Source: Drosophila miranda
Taxonomy: Eukaryota; Arthropoda; Insecta; Diptera; Drosophilidae
Length of the DNA stretch: 64,000 bases
Direction: 5' to 3'
Assembly (NCBI RefSeq): GCF_003369915.1
Contig: NC_046677.1
Coordinates: 7,874,001 to 7,938,000 of the forward strand
The notes beneath the pieces are model-generated. The model did not search any database. It was not told the origin of the DNA and saw only the letters and a list, made by a program, of their open reading frames with translations. Made by a program: the position numbers and the translations under genes. Positions 22,701 through 35,200 of the stretch are shown here, piece after piece; position 1 is the first letter of the stretch; every line of letters starts with the position of its first letter.

Positions 22701-25700
22701 AATTGCAAAGTGCAAATTCTTGTAGAGATACGCCAAAAGAATCTCTAAGATAAATATATCAAATATCTTGGGTTGGTGTGGGGGAGACCACAAATGGTTT
22801 TTCCAAATCAAAAAAACATCGACACACACAGAGGCAGCCCTCGAATGATGAGAAATATGAGACGGAGGAGACTCTGTTTCGGTCAGTGCCACATTTTGTT
22901 GGATAGTTGGTTGGTTGGACAAATAAACTCGATGCCACAGAGTTTTCCGCTTTCTGTGGGTTGGCAGTGTGTGGCCTTTCCCAATAATTGACCTTCCACA
23001 GCCCCTGCCCCTGCCACTGCCACTGCCCATAATTGTCGTATGTGGAGTGTTCCCTCGAGTGGGGAGTGGAGAAGGAACCAACATTCCATTGAATTTCGGG
23101 GGGGCGGGGGTTGGGAAAAGTGTGTTATTAATAATTAATTCAGAAACTCAATTGAGCGAAATGAACAGCCGATGGACACAACACTCTCCCAGCGGACAGA
23201 CTAGACCGCATATGTGGGCCAATTTCCACCTTTATTGGCGGGGAGGGGAGGGGAGGGCAGGGCAACGGTTGCGTGCCACAAGCTAATTACATGACCAAAC
23301 TGTCTTTTCATTTTCATTTCGAGATACTCGTACTCGTACACCTATCCGTCCGTCCAAGCGGCAGTTTGTGCTCCATTGAATCGAACAAAATGGACGCCTT
23401 CCTTTGGTGCTCCTCCTCCTGCCCCACCACCTCCTTCGCCTCCTTAATAATGTTTACATGATTGATTCATGCGCGATGGCTTTTAGTCAAGTTAATGAAG
23501 CACAGAGGCACACAGTGGTACTTATAGCCCACCCCCGCATTCTGTCTATCTATCTGTTGGAGGCGTATCTACAGCCACGCCTCCCCAGTGGTGCCGAGAC
23601 CCTGATTCTCTATGGTGCTTCCATGTGGGTGAGTGGCTAAAGTAAACTTTAAAAATTGATTATAAAAATCACTTGCGTGCTCTGTTTGTTCTTTATTCTG
23701 TTCTGTTCGGTTCTGCTCGGTTCTGTTTTTCTTTTGCCTTCCCGTTTTTCCACAGTTTTCTGGCGCTTCGTCATTTCACCTTTGGGTGTGTCTTTCCTTT
23801 GAGTGCATTAGCAGCACCGCACAGCTTGATGGACATTGCAAGGACGAGACCTTCGACCCATTGATGTGTGTGTGTGTGTGTGTGTGTGGGGTGGGGTGGG
23901 GGGGGGGGGGGCTGGGGGTGTTAGCATTGGAAAGTTTTTCTCTAATGAAATTTACCTTAAAGGTCTCTTCCACTTCCAGGAACATTCATCGTCTATCAGA
24001 ATTTCCCCATAAGCAAATAGAGACGACATTCATCGATGGCTAGAAACCCCCTTCCGCCCCCCTACTTAATCACTATTTAAACAACGTTATTCCAAAGTGA
24101 TTTATAATCCCACAAACTAGACATAGTCCACAGAAACTTTTGTCCAACCCAAACATTCCGGTATCTGTGTATCTATGGATATCCATCAGTCCAATTAGAG
24201 AGAGCGGAAAACCTCCAGACAATACCCAGGACAGCGCATAACGAATAAATACGAGTATGTGTTAATTAACCCACCCCCCCACCGAACTCTGAACCCCAGA
24301 TCCGAATCTACCTTTCCAGGGGAGTCGAAAGAGCATTGGAGTACCTCCTGTGGGGGCTTTATAATTCGGGGTTTCTATCGGTTTTTGGGGGGATGTAACC
24401 CTATTAAATGTTGAATTATTTATGGCCGAATAGTTTTAGTGGGGGAGTGGGGGTGTGTGGGGGTGTTTACACAACCTGAAGCTAATGCTTGGTTGGGTTT
24501 TAGGTTTTGGGCCACTAATTTGTTGTCTGTACGTGGGACTACAGGGACTTTGTTCCTCTCCAGCCAGTGGAGTGCGGAGTGGAATTGTGATTGTGGTAGC
24601 TGTCTGGTAGCCGCCCACGCATGTTGTTTACTCGGGGACTATGGCAAATGCCTTTTAAATAACAAGAACCTTGCCCTGAACATGGAAGAATGAATGAACA
24701 GAAGCATATTAGCGGTTCAGACCGCAAAACGGTAGACTTCTTGCCTCTATTAACCCACACTCCGGAGACCAAAAAACCCCCCCCGATTCCTGGTTATGTT
24801 TTGGGCATTTTATTGACTCGTGCAACGCGTGTAACGGACAAAGGCATGCGCATTTCTGGGGCCACTTCTGGGGCTGTTTCTTGGCCACACATTTAACGAA
24901 CTTTAAGTAAATTACCCTGCTCCCAAGACTACTCCCCCCCCGCCTTATGCTCCTCAATCTGCCGGCTGGCTTTAGCATGCATGACCCACATTTGCCACAT
25001 AAATTTCCATGTGCAGTGGGATGGGAACGGCAGGGGAAGAGGGTGGAGGAAGAGCACTAAATAATCAAATGGGAAGAACCACCATGGTTCAATGCTACAC
25101 TGCACACAATTCTCTAAAGAAAGATCTACTTGGTGGGTTTATTTCATCATCAACAACATCATCATCGTCGTCGTCGCATGAACCCCCTTGACCCAATTCG
25201 TGTCTATAAAGATTGCATCATTCAATCTACATGCTAAACATATAATACATCATCTAACAGAGAAACCATGCACTCTTTTCCGTATCTTATTTACGTTTTT
25301 AGTTGCAGATAAAGTTACTCTTTAAAGAGGAAACTTGGGGTGAAAAATCCCCCTCTAAATATCGTATCTATCATGTATGTATTTGTAGGGAAAATCCCCC
25401 CAATATTTCCCATTATCTAGATACAATGTACACTTCAGCAATTCGTCGAAACACGAAAAAGGGGAGCCAGAGATCATCCATCGCCCAGTGATTCAGCAAA
25501 ACTCTATAGAGATCTCTGCAGGATAGACCTCTATTTAATAATAATAAAGCTTTGGAGGCAGGGAGCAGGGGCAAAACGTGTTAAATGCCACTTGCAGAGG
25601 CAACGCCACACCACCAGCACTTGGTGGAGGCGCTTGGAGCCGCCTTTAAATGCCGCTGACACACGCATCGGAGCCCCAGGATAGGATTGGGATTGGGATA

Positions 25701-28511
25701 GGAGGAGGCGTAACGACCCAAACAAAACTCTCAACTGGAAGAGGGAAAGGGAGTGCGAATGGGAATGGGAATTGGGTTGAGGAGTTTGCGTGAGTTTCAC
25801 TTTTATGCGAAGCCTCTTCTTCTGAGCAAATAACCGAGCAATCAACGTGCCCATCGTCGAGTTAAACTCGCATTAATTTTGCATTTTGCGAAAACGCCTA
25901 ATAAATCGAGTCACAGAGCCCCGAGAGCCCCACTGGTAATTGCCTTCACCCTTGTGCCCCACTGTGCACCGTCACCGCCTCTCGTGCCTCATTAAAGATT
26001 CAACAACTTGGGACGCCTTCGCTGTAAATATGAATCGCGGCGAGGGGCGGGCAGAGACAGAGACAGGCCCCCAATTAGAGGGTGACATGCAACAATATAA
26101 GCGAAACTTTCAAAACACTGCATTATCCTCAGCCCATCCCTCGGGAGGGATGGAAGGACACAGGCACAGACACCTACACCGACACTGGGTTCTCTGTGGG
26201 TGGATCCCGTGTTAATGGACTCATTGTCACGCGCCTCCGCCTACCAGACAGATGTCACCTTCATTACATTTTCCAGACAACGAATGGAGTTCCGATCTGT
26301 TCCGAACCGATCCGGGTATTGAAGATTTTGTTCCGATCTGTTCCGAACCGATCCGGGTATTGAAGGTTTTGTTTTCTGTCGCGTTTTGCTGTGTTTTTTT
26401 TTATGGGAATATGATTAATGGACGTGTGGGGCTTCAGTCTCCGGGTCTCGCCGGTCAGTGTACGAGCATGACTAACTCGTGACCTAAAAATCGTACAGTG
26501 AAAGTAAATAAACACGAATATGGCAAAAAATATGGGTGCTGGAAGGAAAGCGAGAGGTAGGAGGGGCCAAAACTCTACTCAAATAAATATTAAAGAAACG
26601 TAGATAAATAAAAAAGAATATGCAAGGAATGAAAGCACTTAAGAAAAGATCTGAAAGATTAAATAAATATGATTAAAAATATCATAAATTATCATTAAGT
26701 GGAAGGAGTGCTTAGCATCAAGTACCCTATGTTATACGGTAATAGATTACACAAAACTGATGGAAAATTCTACAAAAATTCACTGATCACTGATCTGGAG
26801 AGAAACCCCCTTCGATCGGAGCCTCTCCTCTTCATCGATGGTAGAACTCATTCTTCCTGCTCTAAAGATAAAAAGAGTACAATATTTCTGTGTACAATTA
26901 GCAACAACATCAAGATTTATTAACCAAAAACAAGATACAACCGAAATTTTGAAATTTCATCAATATTTATCGTACAAATATATCATGATTATACCCAGGC
27001 CCATATAAGTAGTTCCCAGAAATAAAGTAAGTGCTGTTCCACAATAAATCTCTAGTCTTCCGATTGGAGATTGTAGATATAATAAAAGCCTGAACAATAC
27101 AGGTTTATGGCCCACGGATGGATCGATGGATGGATGAATGGAGGGGATGTCGTCATATCACAGGAATAAGCCACTTGACAGCTAGCGGAATCAATACGTA
27201 TGTATACGTGGTAGTATCTTATCGAGCAGTTTGTGCAGCAGATAATGAAGTAAAGAAAGACGATTACAATTATGGAACCACTGCGAATGCACTGTCGGGA
27301 ACAGCAACGACTGTCTGTCGGCTGTCGCCTGTTGGGGGCATGTTAACAAAGAAACAGTCAATTAGAGAAATGCAATCAAGAAACCAGCAAAAGGCAAAAG
27401 ACAAGACAAGACCAGAGACAGAGACAGAGACAGAGGCCAAGCAGAAAGAACAAAAACAAGAACAAATATAATTACATGGTACCCCCCCCTTTCAGAGGGA
27501 GAGATGGGACTTCAGGGGAGGCTCTTGGTCGTGGTCTTGTAGAATGCGTTAGAATGTGCTGCAATCTTGCTAATGACCCAATTAAAATGATGGCAGAAGC
27601 TTTCACCGCCGAATGCTCCCATTCCCAGGGACAGGAGAGAGACAGCAGGAGTAATACTTTGTCTCCTTTGTGGCCTGTCTGTCAGCCAAATGTCAGGCCA
27701 TGTCAGAACCCAGCAGAACAAACAGCAAAACATTCACCTGAAGGACAGTCTTTGATGGTACTAGCCCTTTGATACCCTTTGAAGGTATATCCTTTTCTGT
27801 GGGAGGCGTGGAAAAGTACTGGATTCATCCTTATGTCAGATAGTCAGAGAGATACTTTCAAGATTTCATTGCAAACATCTTATGCCAATCGTAATACCCT
27901 CTGGGTGCGAAAGGGTACTTTCACAAACAATCTGGAACCGAAAGCAATGCAAGGACATCGCCACATGCCACATGACACTGACAAGCAGAACAACGGCAGA
28001 GTGGCAGAGCAGAGAGTAGGAGGAGGAGGAGTAGGAGGAAGGTCTGTGTTGGAGAAGGTCAGGGGACGAGATTACATGGGGGACACGCGAGTGTTAAAAA
28101 ATTACACATTTTCCAACCATAACAATTTGGCGCTCGCGCTGGCCAAATGAACTTGAATTAAATGGGAATATTGTCCATGTCCATGTCCTTGCTCAACCCA
28201 TCTAACCGCAGGACTCTCTTTTTTAATAAATATCTAAGCAGCGGCGCCCAGGAGAGAGGGAGAGATGACGCCATTACAGGGAGGGAGGCGGCGTAGGGTG
28301 GAGACATGCGACTTTATAAAAATCATCAAATGAAAGCGAATGAAATTTCCAGCATGACGCAAAAAGGCCTCCACTTTCCATGGAAACCGGCGAGGTTTCC
28401 CCCTCCGTCCGTCCATCATCATCTTTCGGCCAAGGTCGAGGGCAAAGTGACGGCTTATTATTTTGCAATTTACTTGTTACTTTAATAACCAACCCACATG
28501 CGAGACCCACT

Positions 28512-28572
<61 letters not shown>

Positions 28573-31500
28573 ATCCAATAAATGTGGATTGGAGTGGAGA
28601 GAGCACTTTGTGTGAGCTCTCTCTCTCTCTTTCTGTTTGCTCAAATGTTCATCAGCAGCAGAAACTCCCTCGCATTACCTTTCGACCGACTACTTTCCCT
28701 GACAACTACCATCCATACCCTAGCTATGGCCATCTATCCCGAACAGACCCTCACTGGTCGCATGTAAATTGTATTGCGTGGCCCATCAAATGTGTTCATT
28801 TGACAATAATTGGAGACATGGATGGGGAACGGAGCCCCATCATTCATAAATATTGTACATGGCTGTAACATGGGGGATTATCTCCGGCTGTCTGTCTGTC
28901 TTTCGGGCATGGACATGGCCTGCGGTAAATGACATTTCATGTCCAAGGATCCCACGACATTTGGAGGCCTTTAAAATGTTTGATTATTGAATATTTCAAG
29001 GGACAACTTTTGCCTGAACTTGAAACTTTAAAGGGAAATGTGACAAATGTTCGCGGCTGCCTTGAGCTTCAGACTAAATCGTACTAAATGGCACTCCTTT
29101 TGACAGCATAATTAATACGAATTTGTGTGTGCATTTTGTAATCCCCTTTCCAGAGAGACGGAGCGCTACAAGAGGGTCAAGTGGCAGGACCTGCGTGTTG
29201 GGGACATTGTCCATCTCTCGAACAACGAGACAGTGCCCGCGGATATACTCTTGCTGCGAAGCAGTGACCCCCATGGGGTATGCTACATAGACACCTGCGA
29301 TTTGGATGGCGAAACGAATCTGAAGCGTCGCGAGGTAATGCATACGTGATTGTTCCATTATTGCATCGTATCTATCAACATTCGAATGGGTATTTTTCAG
29401 GTTGTACGTGGCTTTGAGGAGATGCAGAGCATATTTGTACCTAGCAAATTTGTTAGCCGCGTGGAGGCGGATGCGCCGACAACAAAATTATATAGATTTC
29501 ATGGGGCCTTAATACATCCAACTGGGGAGCGTGTGCCCATATCGACCGAGTGCCTTTTGTTAAGAGAAAGTAGACTGAAGGTGCGCTTTAATAGTAATCC
29601 AAAGAATCAATTTAATGCTCTGTATCTCTGTATCTATAGAATACGGACTATATCGAGGGTATTGTGGTCTATGCGGGACATGAAACAAAGTCAATGCTGA
29701 ATAATAGTGGTCCAAGGTACAAGCGCTCCCAGGTGGAACAGCAAATGAATATTGATGTGATATGGTGAGTGGACAAGCGACTCTTTAATCTGGAGATATT
29801 ATAAGCGTTCCCCTCTTTTTAGGTGTGTGATAATATTGTTTATACTGTGCATTGTTGGGGCCATCGGCTGCACCATGTGGCTGAGTTCGTTTACCAATTT
29901 CCCGGTACCGTACCTGCCCTTCGAGGTGAATGCGAATCTCGAGGGCATGTGGACCTTCTGGACGTACATCATCATTCTGCAGGTGATGATACCGCTGTCG
30001 CTGTACGTGACCATCGAGCTGTGCAAGATCCTGCAGGTCTTTCACATCCACAACAACATCGATCTGTACGACGCGGACACCAACAAGCAGACCGAATGCC
30101 GTGCCATGAACATCACCGAGGAGCTCGGCCAGATCCAGCACATATTCTCCGACAAGACCGGCACTCTCACCGAGAACAAGATGATCTTTCGCCGCTGCGT
30201 CGTCAACGGAGCGGACTACAATCACCCGCCCTCGGAGCTGGAGAAGATGTACTCGAAGCCGGGGGCCCCGGCCCCCCCGCTGGTGCCGAATGATACGCTG
30301 ACGAGCGACATGGCCCTGCTGACGCAGGGATCGTATCTCACGCCACACGCCCAGCGGATACAGGAGTTCCTCGTGGTGCTGGCGATATGCAACACGGTGA
30401 TCGTGAGTGCGGCGCCGCATCGGGACCTGATGAATGCCAGCGGCATCATTGAAGTGCAGCAGCAGCAGACGGGCTGCAGTCCGGCGAACCTGAAGCACAA
30501 CAAACAGCGACAGAAGCTGCTGGCTACGACGACCACCACGACGACTACGACTACCATTGTGAATGGACAGCAGCAGCAGCCGGCATCCATCCCAGTGGAT
30601 CGATACATGCGGCTGGCAGAGTCGCGATCCGTGACCCCTTCGCCGCCGCCCAATCTAATCTTTGCGATGCCCGCCCAGAGCCACCAGCCCACGCTGTCGC
30701 CCATCAGCAGTTCGGCGGAGTCCTCGCCGAACTCGGAGTCGGAGTCGCCATCGCCACCCATGAAGAGCAAGGCGCTGTCCAACAGCATCTCGCCTACGGG
30801 CAGGGCCAAGGCGGCTATCAACTCGAAGATCACCAGCATAGCAACCTTCCTGAATGCCAAGACCCAAGGAAAGCGTCTGAAAATGACGTAAGTAAATCGA
30901 AGAGAGGAATTTGTCAATGGATTTTCTAACAATCTGCCGTCCCCCGTTTCAGTTCAACCAAATCGGAGACCATTTATAGAACCGCCGATGGTCGTCCGCT
31001 GTACGAGGCCGAAAGCCCGGATGAGCTGGCCCTGGTGAATGCCGCCTACAGCTACGACTGCTGCCTGCTAAACCGCAGCCCCAACCACATCCTGGTCAGC
31101 ATGCCCACGGCAAGGGCCACCGTCGAGTATGAGATACTCAAGATCCTGCCCTTCGACTCGAGTCGCAAGTGCATGTCGATTGTGGTCCGTCGCACGGGCA
31201 CCCAGGAGATTGTCCTCTACTGCAAGGGAGCGGACAGCACCATCATGCCCGTCCTGTCGCCCTGTCCGCACAACAGCCCCGAGGGCGTTCTGCGCGAGCA
31301 GACCCAACAGCAGCTGGATCGCTATGCACGCGAAGGTCTGCGCATTCTGGTGATGGCCAAGCGCACCCTGAACTCCGCCGACTACACGGACTGGTGGGCG
31401 CGCCATCAGGAGATTGAGATGTCGCTGGAGAACCGCGAGCGAAGATTGCGCGACTCTTTCGCAAAGCTGGAGAGCAATCTAACGCTGCTGGGAGCCACAG

Positions 31501-33473
31501 GCATCGAAGATCGCCTCCAGGACGGTGTGCCCGAGACGATAGCATCCCTGCTGGCGGCAGGCATCTCCGTGTGGGTGCTGACGGGAGACAAGCCCGAGAC
31601 GGCCATAAATATAGCGTATTCTGCCAAGCTTTTCACCCAGCAAATGGAGTTGATCAAGTGAGTAATTAGTCGGGGATTTACTCCCTAAATATGATGACTA
31701 ATCGAAATGCTTTTTATGCAGATTGACAGCACGTTCCCGCGATGCAGCTGAGACGGCCATCAATTTCTATCTGACGGACATGGAGAACGCAAAGCCCACA
31801 TCCTCGATTGGCTACAGCCAGACGCTGCGACGGAAGCCACGCGCCTTGGTAGTGGATGGCAAGACACTGACTTTCATTTTGGATCCAAAGTAAGCTATAC
31901 TTCGGGCAGATCAGAACAATATCTAATGACTTAAATCATACATTTTAGATCCAAATTGATTCTGCCATTTCTGCGGCTGGCCAAGCGATGCGCTTCTGTG
32001 CTCTGCTGCCGTTCCACACCTCTGCAGAAGGCTTACCTGGTTAAAGTCGTGAAGGAGGAGCTCAATCTGCGAACTTTAGCCATTGGAGATGGCGCCAATG
32101 ATGTGTCCATGATACAGATGGCCGATGTGGGTGTGGGCATCTCTGGCCAGGAGGGTATGCAGGCCGTGATGGCTGCCGATTTCACGCTCTCCCGCTTTCG
32201 CTACCTGGAGCGGCTGTTGCTGTCGCACGGCTATTGGTGCTACGATCGATTGTCGCGCATGATCCTCTATTTCTTTTACAAGAATGCGGTAAGAAATTTC
32301 AGATATATTCCACTCTGAACTGTCTTTTCATATGGAATTTTATGTTTTGCAGGCCTTTGTATTTCTGATATTCTGGTATCAGTTGTATTGCGGCTTCTCT
32401 GGCTCTGTGATGATGGATCAAATGTATCTGATGCTCTACAACCTGATATTCACTTCACTGCCGCCCTTGGCCATCGGTGTATACGACAAGCGAGTGCCGG
32501 AGGATCTGCTACTCAAGAATCCGTACCTCTATAAGAATGTGAGTTGCAGAACGGGCTGGATCCCCAGTCTTCAAGCTGGATTTAACCATTGACGTTTGTT
32601 GTATTTTCAGGGTCGCTTGGGCGTCGCTTACAGGCCGCACGACTTCTGGTTGATACTACTGGATGCCCTCTATCAGAGTCTGGTCATATTCTTTGTGGCG
32701 CTGTGCGCCTACGGGGAGAGCGATGTGGGCATCTGGGAGTTTGGGACAACGATCACGGCCTCCTGTCTGTTTGCCAATTTGGTGCACTGTTGCATTGAAA
32801 TACGTTCCTGGGTAAATGGAGGAACACCCAAATAAATGATTCGTGTGTCGCTAACTCTTTGGTTCTTTGTAGACTGTGCTGCATGTCATATCAATCGTGG
32901 TTAGCCTGGCCTCCTTCTACCTCTTCTCGTTTGTGTACAACTATTGGTGCGTCAATTGCTTCGGCCTGCCCTCCACCTACTGGGTGATCTTTGTGTGCAT
33001 CTCCTCTGCCGTCCACTGGCTGGTGATCCTCCTATCGACAGTGGTGGCTGTGCTGCCCCGGTAAGCCCAAGAGCCCCGAGAGTGGTCCTCCCACAGAAGG
33101 ACTAATCACTAATTGAAATCTGTTTAATCTGCAGCCTAATATTGACAACGGTGCGCATTTCCCTGTGCCCCGACGACAGCACCAAGGTTTTACTGCAGAG
33201 CCAGCGCGAGCGCAGCAGAGGTGAGGGTTTGTTAGTTACTTGGTCGCGCTCCACCTCAGCCTCATCAATATATAGGTAAAAAGGCACAAAATACTTGATA
33301 GCTTCTCTTGCACGTCTCTTGAGTTCAACTTCGTTTCTCAGTTCCTTTATGATTTTGTGTCTTTTTATTTGTACATTGCTTGGATTTCCCCCTTTATTTA
33401 GCTCTAAATTGAATCTAATCAGTGAAATATTCTTGCAGAATCACCGATTATGGGTCTAAGAATCAGATTATAA
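16740..33473 (+). CDS. CG33298: P4-ATPase phospholipid flippase, ATP10 class
   Basis: Thirteen coding exons: 16740-17728, 29154-29334, 29401-29580, 29640-29764, 29823-30887, 30953-31657, 31722-31889, 31949-32288, 32353-32538, 32611-32811, 32873-33060, 33135-33220 and 33439-33473. All have GT-AG junctions and matching phases, giving 1482 residues. The ATG at 16740 follows an in-frame TGA at 16719-16721. P4-ATPases move phospholipids from the outer to the cytosolic leaflet. Landmarks: TM1-2 at about 263-305 ([20 protein letters not shown]), DGETNLK, phosphorylation site DKTGTLT with Asp at about 602, KGAD at about 938, TGDKPETA at about 1057, GDGANDVSM at about 1184, then the remaining TM segments. 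The [20 protein letters not shown] block is ATP10-like. Odd points: an N-terminal cytosolic extension with repeated GHSRxxS words, and a long low-complexity insert with a Thr run after DKTG. The CG number is from memory. Confidence 0.92.
23865..23919 (+). repeat. (TG)n running into a G-rich run
   Basis: About 12 TG units are followed by four or more G runs, the longest about 14 bases. This composition could form a G-quadruplex on the plus strand. Confidence 0.85.
26289..26370 (+). repeat. 41-bp unit, two tandem copies
   Basis: Units 26289-26329 and 26330-26370 differ at one position (GAAGATTTT versus GAAGGTTTT). Each contains GTTCCGATCTGTTCCGAACC followed by GATCCGGGTATT. Confidence 0.9.
28514..28572 (+). 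repeat. 59-base uninterrupted C homopolymer
   Basis: Counted directly from the sequence. It lies in the large flippase intron, 581 bp before the second coding exon. Confidence 0.9.
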
Positions 33474-34550
33474 CAACGATTACCTGATCGAGCGCCAAAA
33501 TGCAAAATGCACCTCTCTACGAAACACTAAAACTAGAAACCTTACAAAAACACATGTGCTTTCAGTCTAAATATGTGGCCTTTCGACACCGATTAATAAT
33601 ACAATGTTATGTTAGTTAATTACGCCCTTAGTTGACACGCTTTTAACCCGTAGTCCCCCCCTAAAAGCAATTAGGCTAAAATGTACGAGTACTTAGTAAC
33701 AAATTGAATTAGATTGTTTAGCTAATGTTCTGTTGAAGATAGAAAAAACACGTGGAACACACAATACAATAGAATCCCCGGAGTTCCAACTATCAGAAGA
33801 GAAGAGTCTTAGTTAGAATGTTTGCCTTAACGTTAAATGGAAAGCAATTGCAATGGCACACAATTGCACCCCCTATGTCGTAATTTATATATTTATTTGT
33901 ATATAAGAAAAGATTATCTAAGCCCATGCCCGATCTATAACCAACCTAAAACTACTTATTGTTAAACAAAACCGAAAAATACACTGCTAAATGTATGTGG
34001 TACAATTATTATGATTACTTAACCCCCCCTAGCGACTAATTATAATAGATTTATATATCACCCACAACGGAAATACTTGACAATTCAAAAACACAACAGA
34101 ACTGCAATGTTAGTTCGATGAAAAGGCTGTGATTCTACACTCATGAAGGATATACCTAAGCATAAGATACAGTATATATATACAATACATACCTTAAACC
34201 TAAACCTACTATATATGTATATATCGATCGATGTGCAGATTGTGCATATTGAATTCAAGTATTTGACAGAATCATTTCTCACCTTCTGTTCTCTCCTAGT
34301 TTCTTGTGGGAAACAGTCGATTTTTTACTTTTTTATCGAAGCCCCCTCCTCCCTACCTACTACCCTAATAGGCCCCACTATTATTATTGAACGTGCGACG
34401 GTAATAATCAATTGTTGTAATCCATTAGTTTTACTATTAATGCAAACAAATTAAACCAGATTTGAAAACGTTAGCTGAATATTTACATACATTGTTGGAA
34501 AAGCAAGAAATCATTAAATGAAATAAATGTATATTTACCTAAAATGTATG
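33474..34550 (+). other. Flippase 3' UTR
   Basis: AT-rich and without a gene. AATAAA at 34522-34527 is a likely poly(A) signal, giving a 3' UTR of about 1.07 kb. Confidence 0.6.
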
Positions 34551-35200
34551 GTACTTATTTATGGCTGTTTGAAAAAAGAAACAGCGTAATTTCAGGGAAT
34601 ATCCACATAATCGAATCTGGCGCCAAAATCAAAGTTATATTTGACACGAAAAATTTAGTCGGCTATCTTTTGCGATAGATATGGCTGTTATCGATGTCCA
34701 AGCAACATTAACATATCATTAACAGCGCAAGAAGTGCCAAAAGGCGCAGAGACTGTGTTGGCAACGCAAAAATGAGATCCAGTTGGATTTTATAAAATCA
34801 ATTACCGTTTTAAATCCATTGAGAATAATCCAATACCGTTTTCAATAATTTGGTACTAATCCAATATCGTTTTTCATAAACTTTGTAAAATTCAGCTACA
34901 GCTGTTGCACAGCTGTTCGCTCTCGCGAATATGTTCGGACTTTTTCAACACTAAAACTCCGTTTCTCTCGCGAACATGTTCGGACATGCACAAAACATGA
35001 ATAAAACGGAACAGACACAACAGAAAAATAGTGTCGCATATTTTTGTCCGTGATATCCACAAAAATTCATTTGCACGTCCCCGCGATGTTTGTGTTTTGC
35101 GGCGACTCTAAGAATTGATTTTACAATTTACACTAATTAAAACAGTTTAAACTAAAGGAGATGAAAGAAAAATTCGTAAGTCGCGCGAGGCGAGTAGAAT
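34551..35200 (+). promoter_or_regulatory. Probable Oatp30B promoter region
   Basis: It contains a DRE-like TATCGATG (34689-34696), two CAGCTG E-boxes at about 34898-34915, a 21-bp direct repeat of CTCTCGCGAAYATGTTCGGAC (34920-34940 and 34965-34985), and a p53-like site at 34972-34991. A donor-like GTAAGT near 35176 could end the first non-coding exon. Assignment to Oatp30B rests on position only. Confidence 0.45.
34972..34991 (+). promoter_or_regulatory. p53-type response element candidate
   Basis: GAACATGTTC fits the half-site RRRCWWGYYY perfectly and is a perfect palindrome. GGACATGCAC follows with no spacer and fits at 9 of 10 positions. A weaker relative, GAATATGTTC, lies 45 bp upstream within the first copy of the direct repeat. 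Confidence 0.4.

Larger units (their letters stand above)
17729..29153 (+). other. 11.4-kb intron of the flippase gene
   Basis: It separates the N-terminal and TM1-2 exon from the actuator-domain exon. It contains a (TG)n tract at 23865-23888 running into a G-rich run to 23919, two copies of a 41-bp unit at 26289-26370, a 59-base C run at 28514-28572, and many CT- or AG-rich tracts. Frames inside it, up to 162 codons, are low-complexity or lack domains. An enhancer or alternative promoter could lie here, but I see nothing specific. Confidence 0.7.

Noticed and set aside
28380..28868. 162-codon frame with a long proline run
   Set aside because: The proline run is just the 59-base C homopolymer translated.
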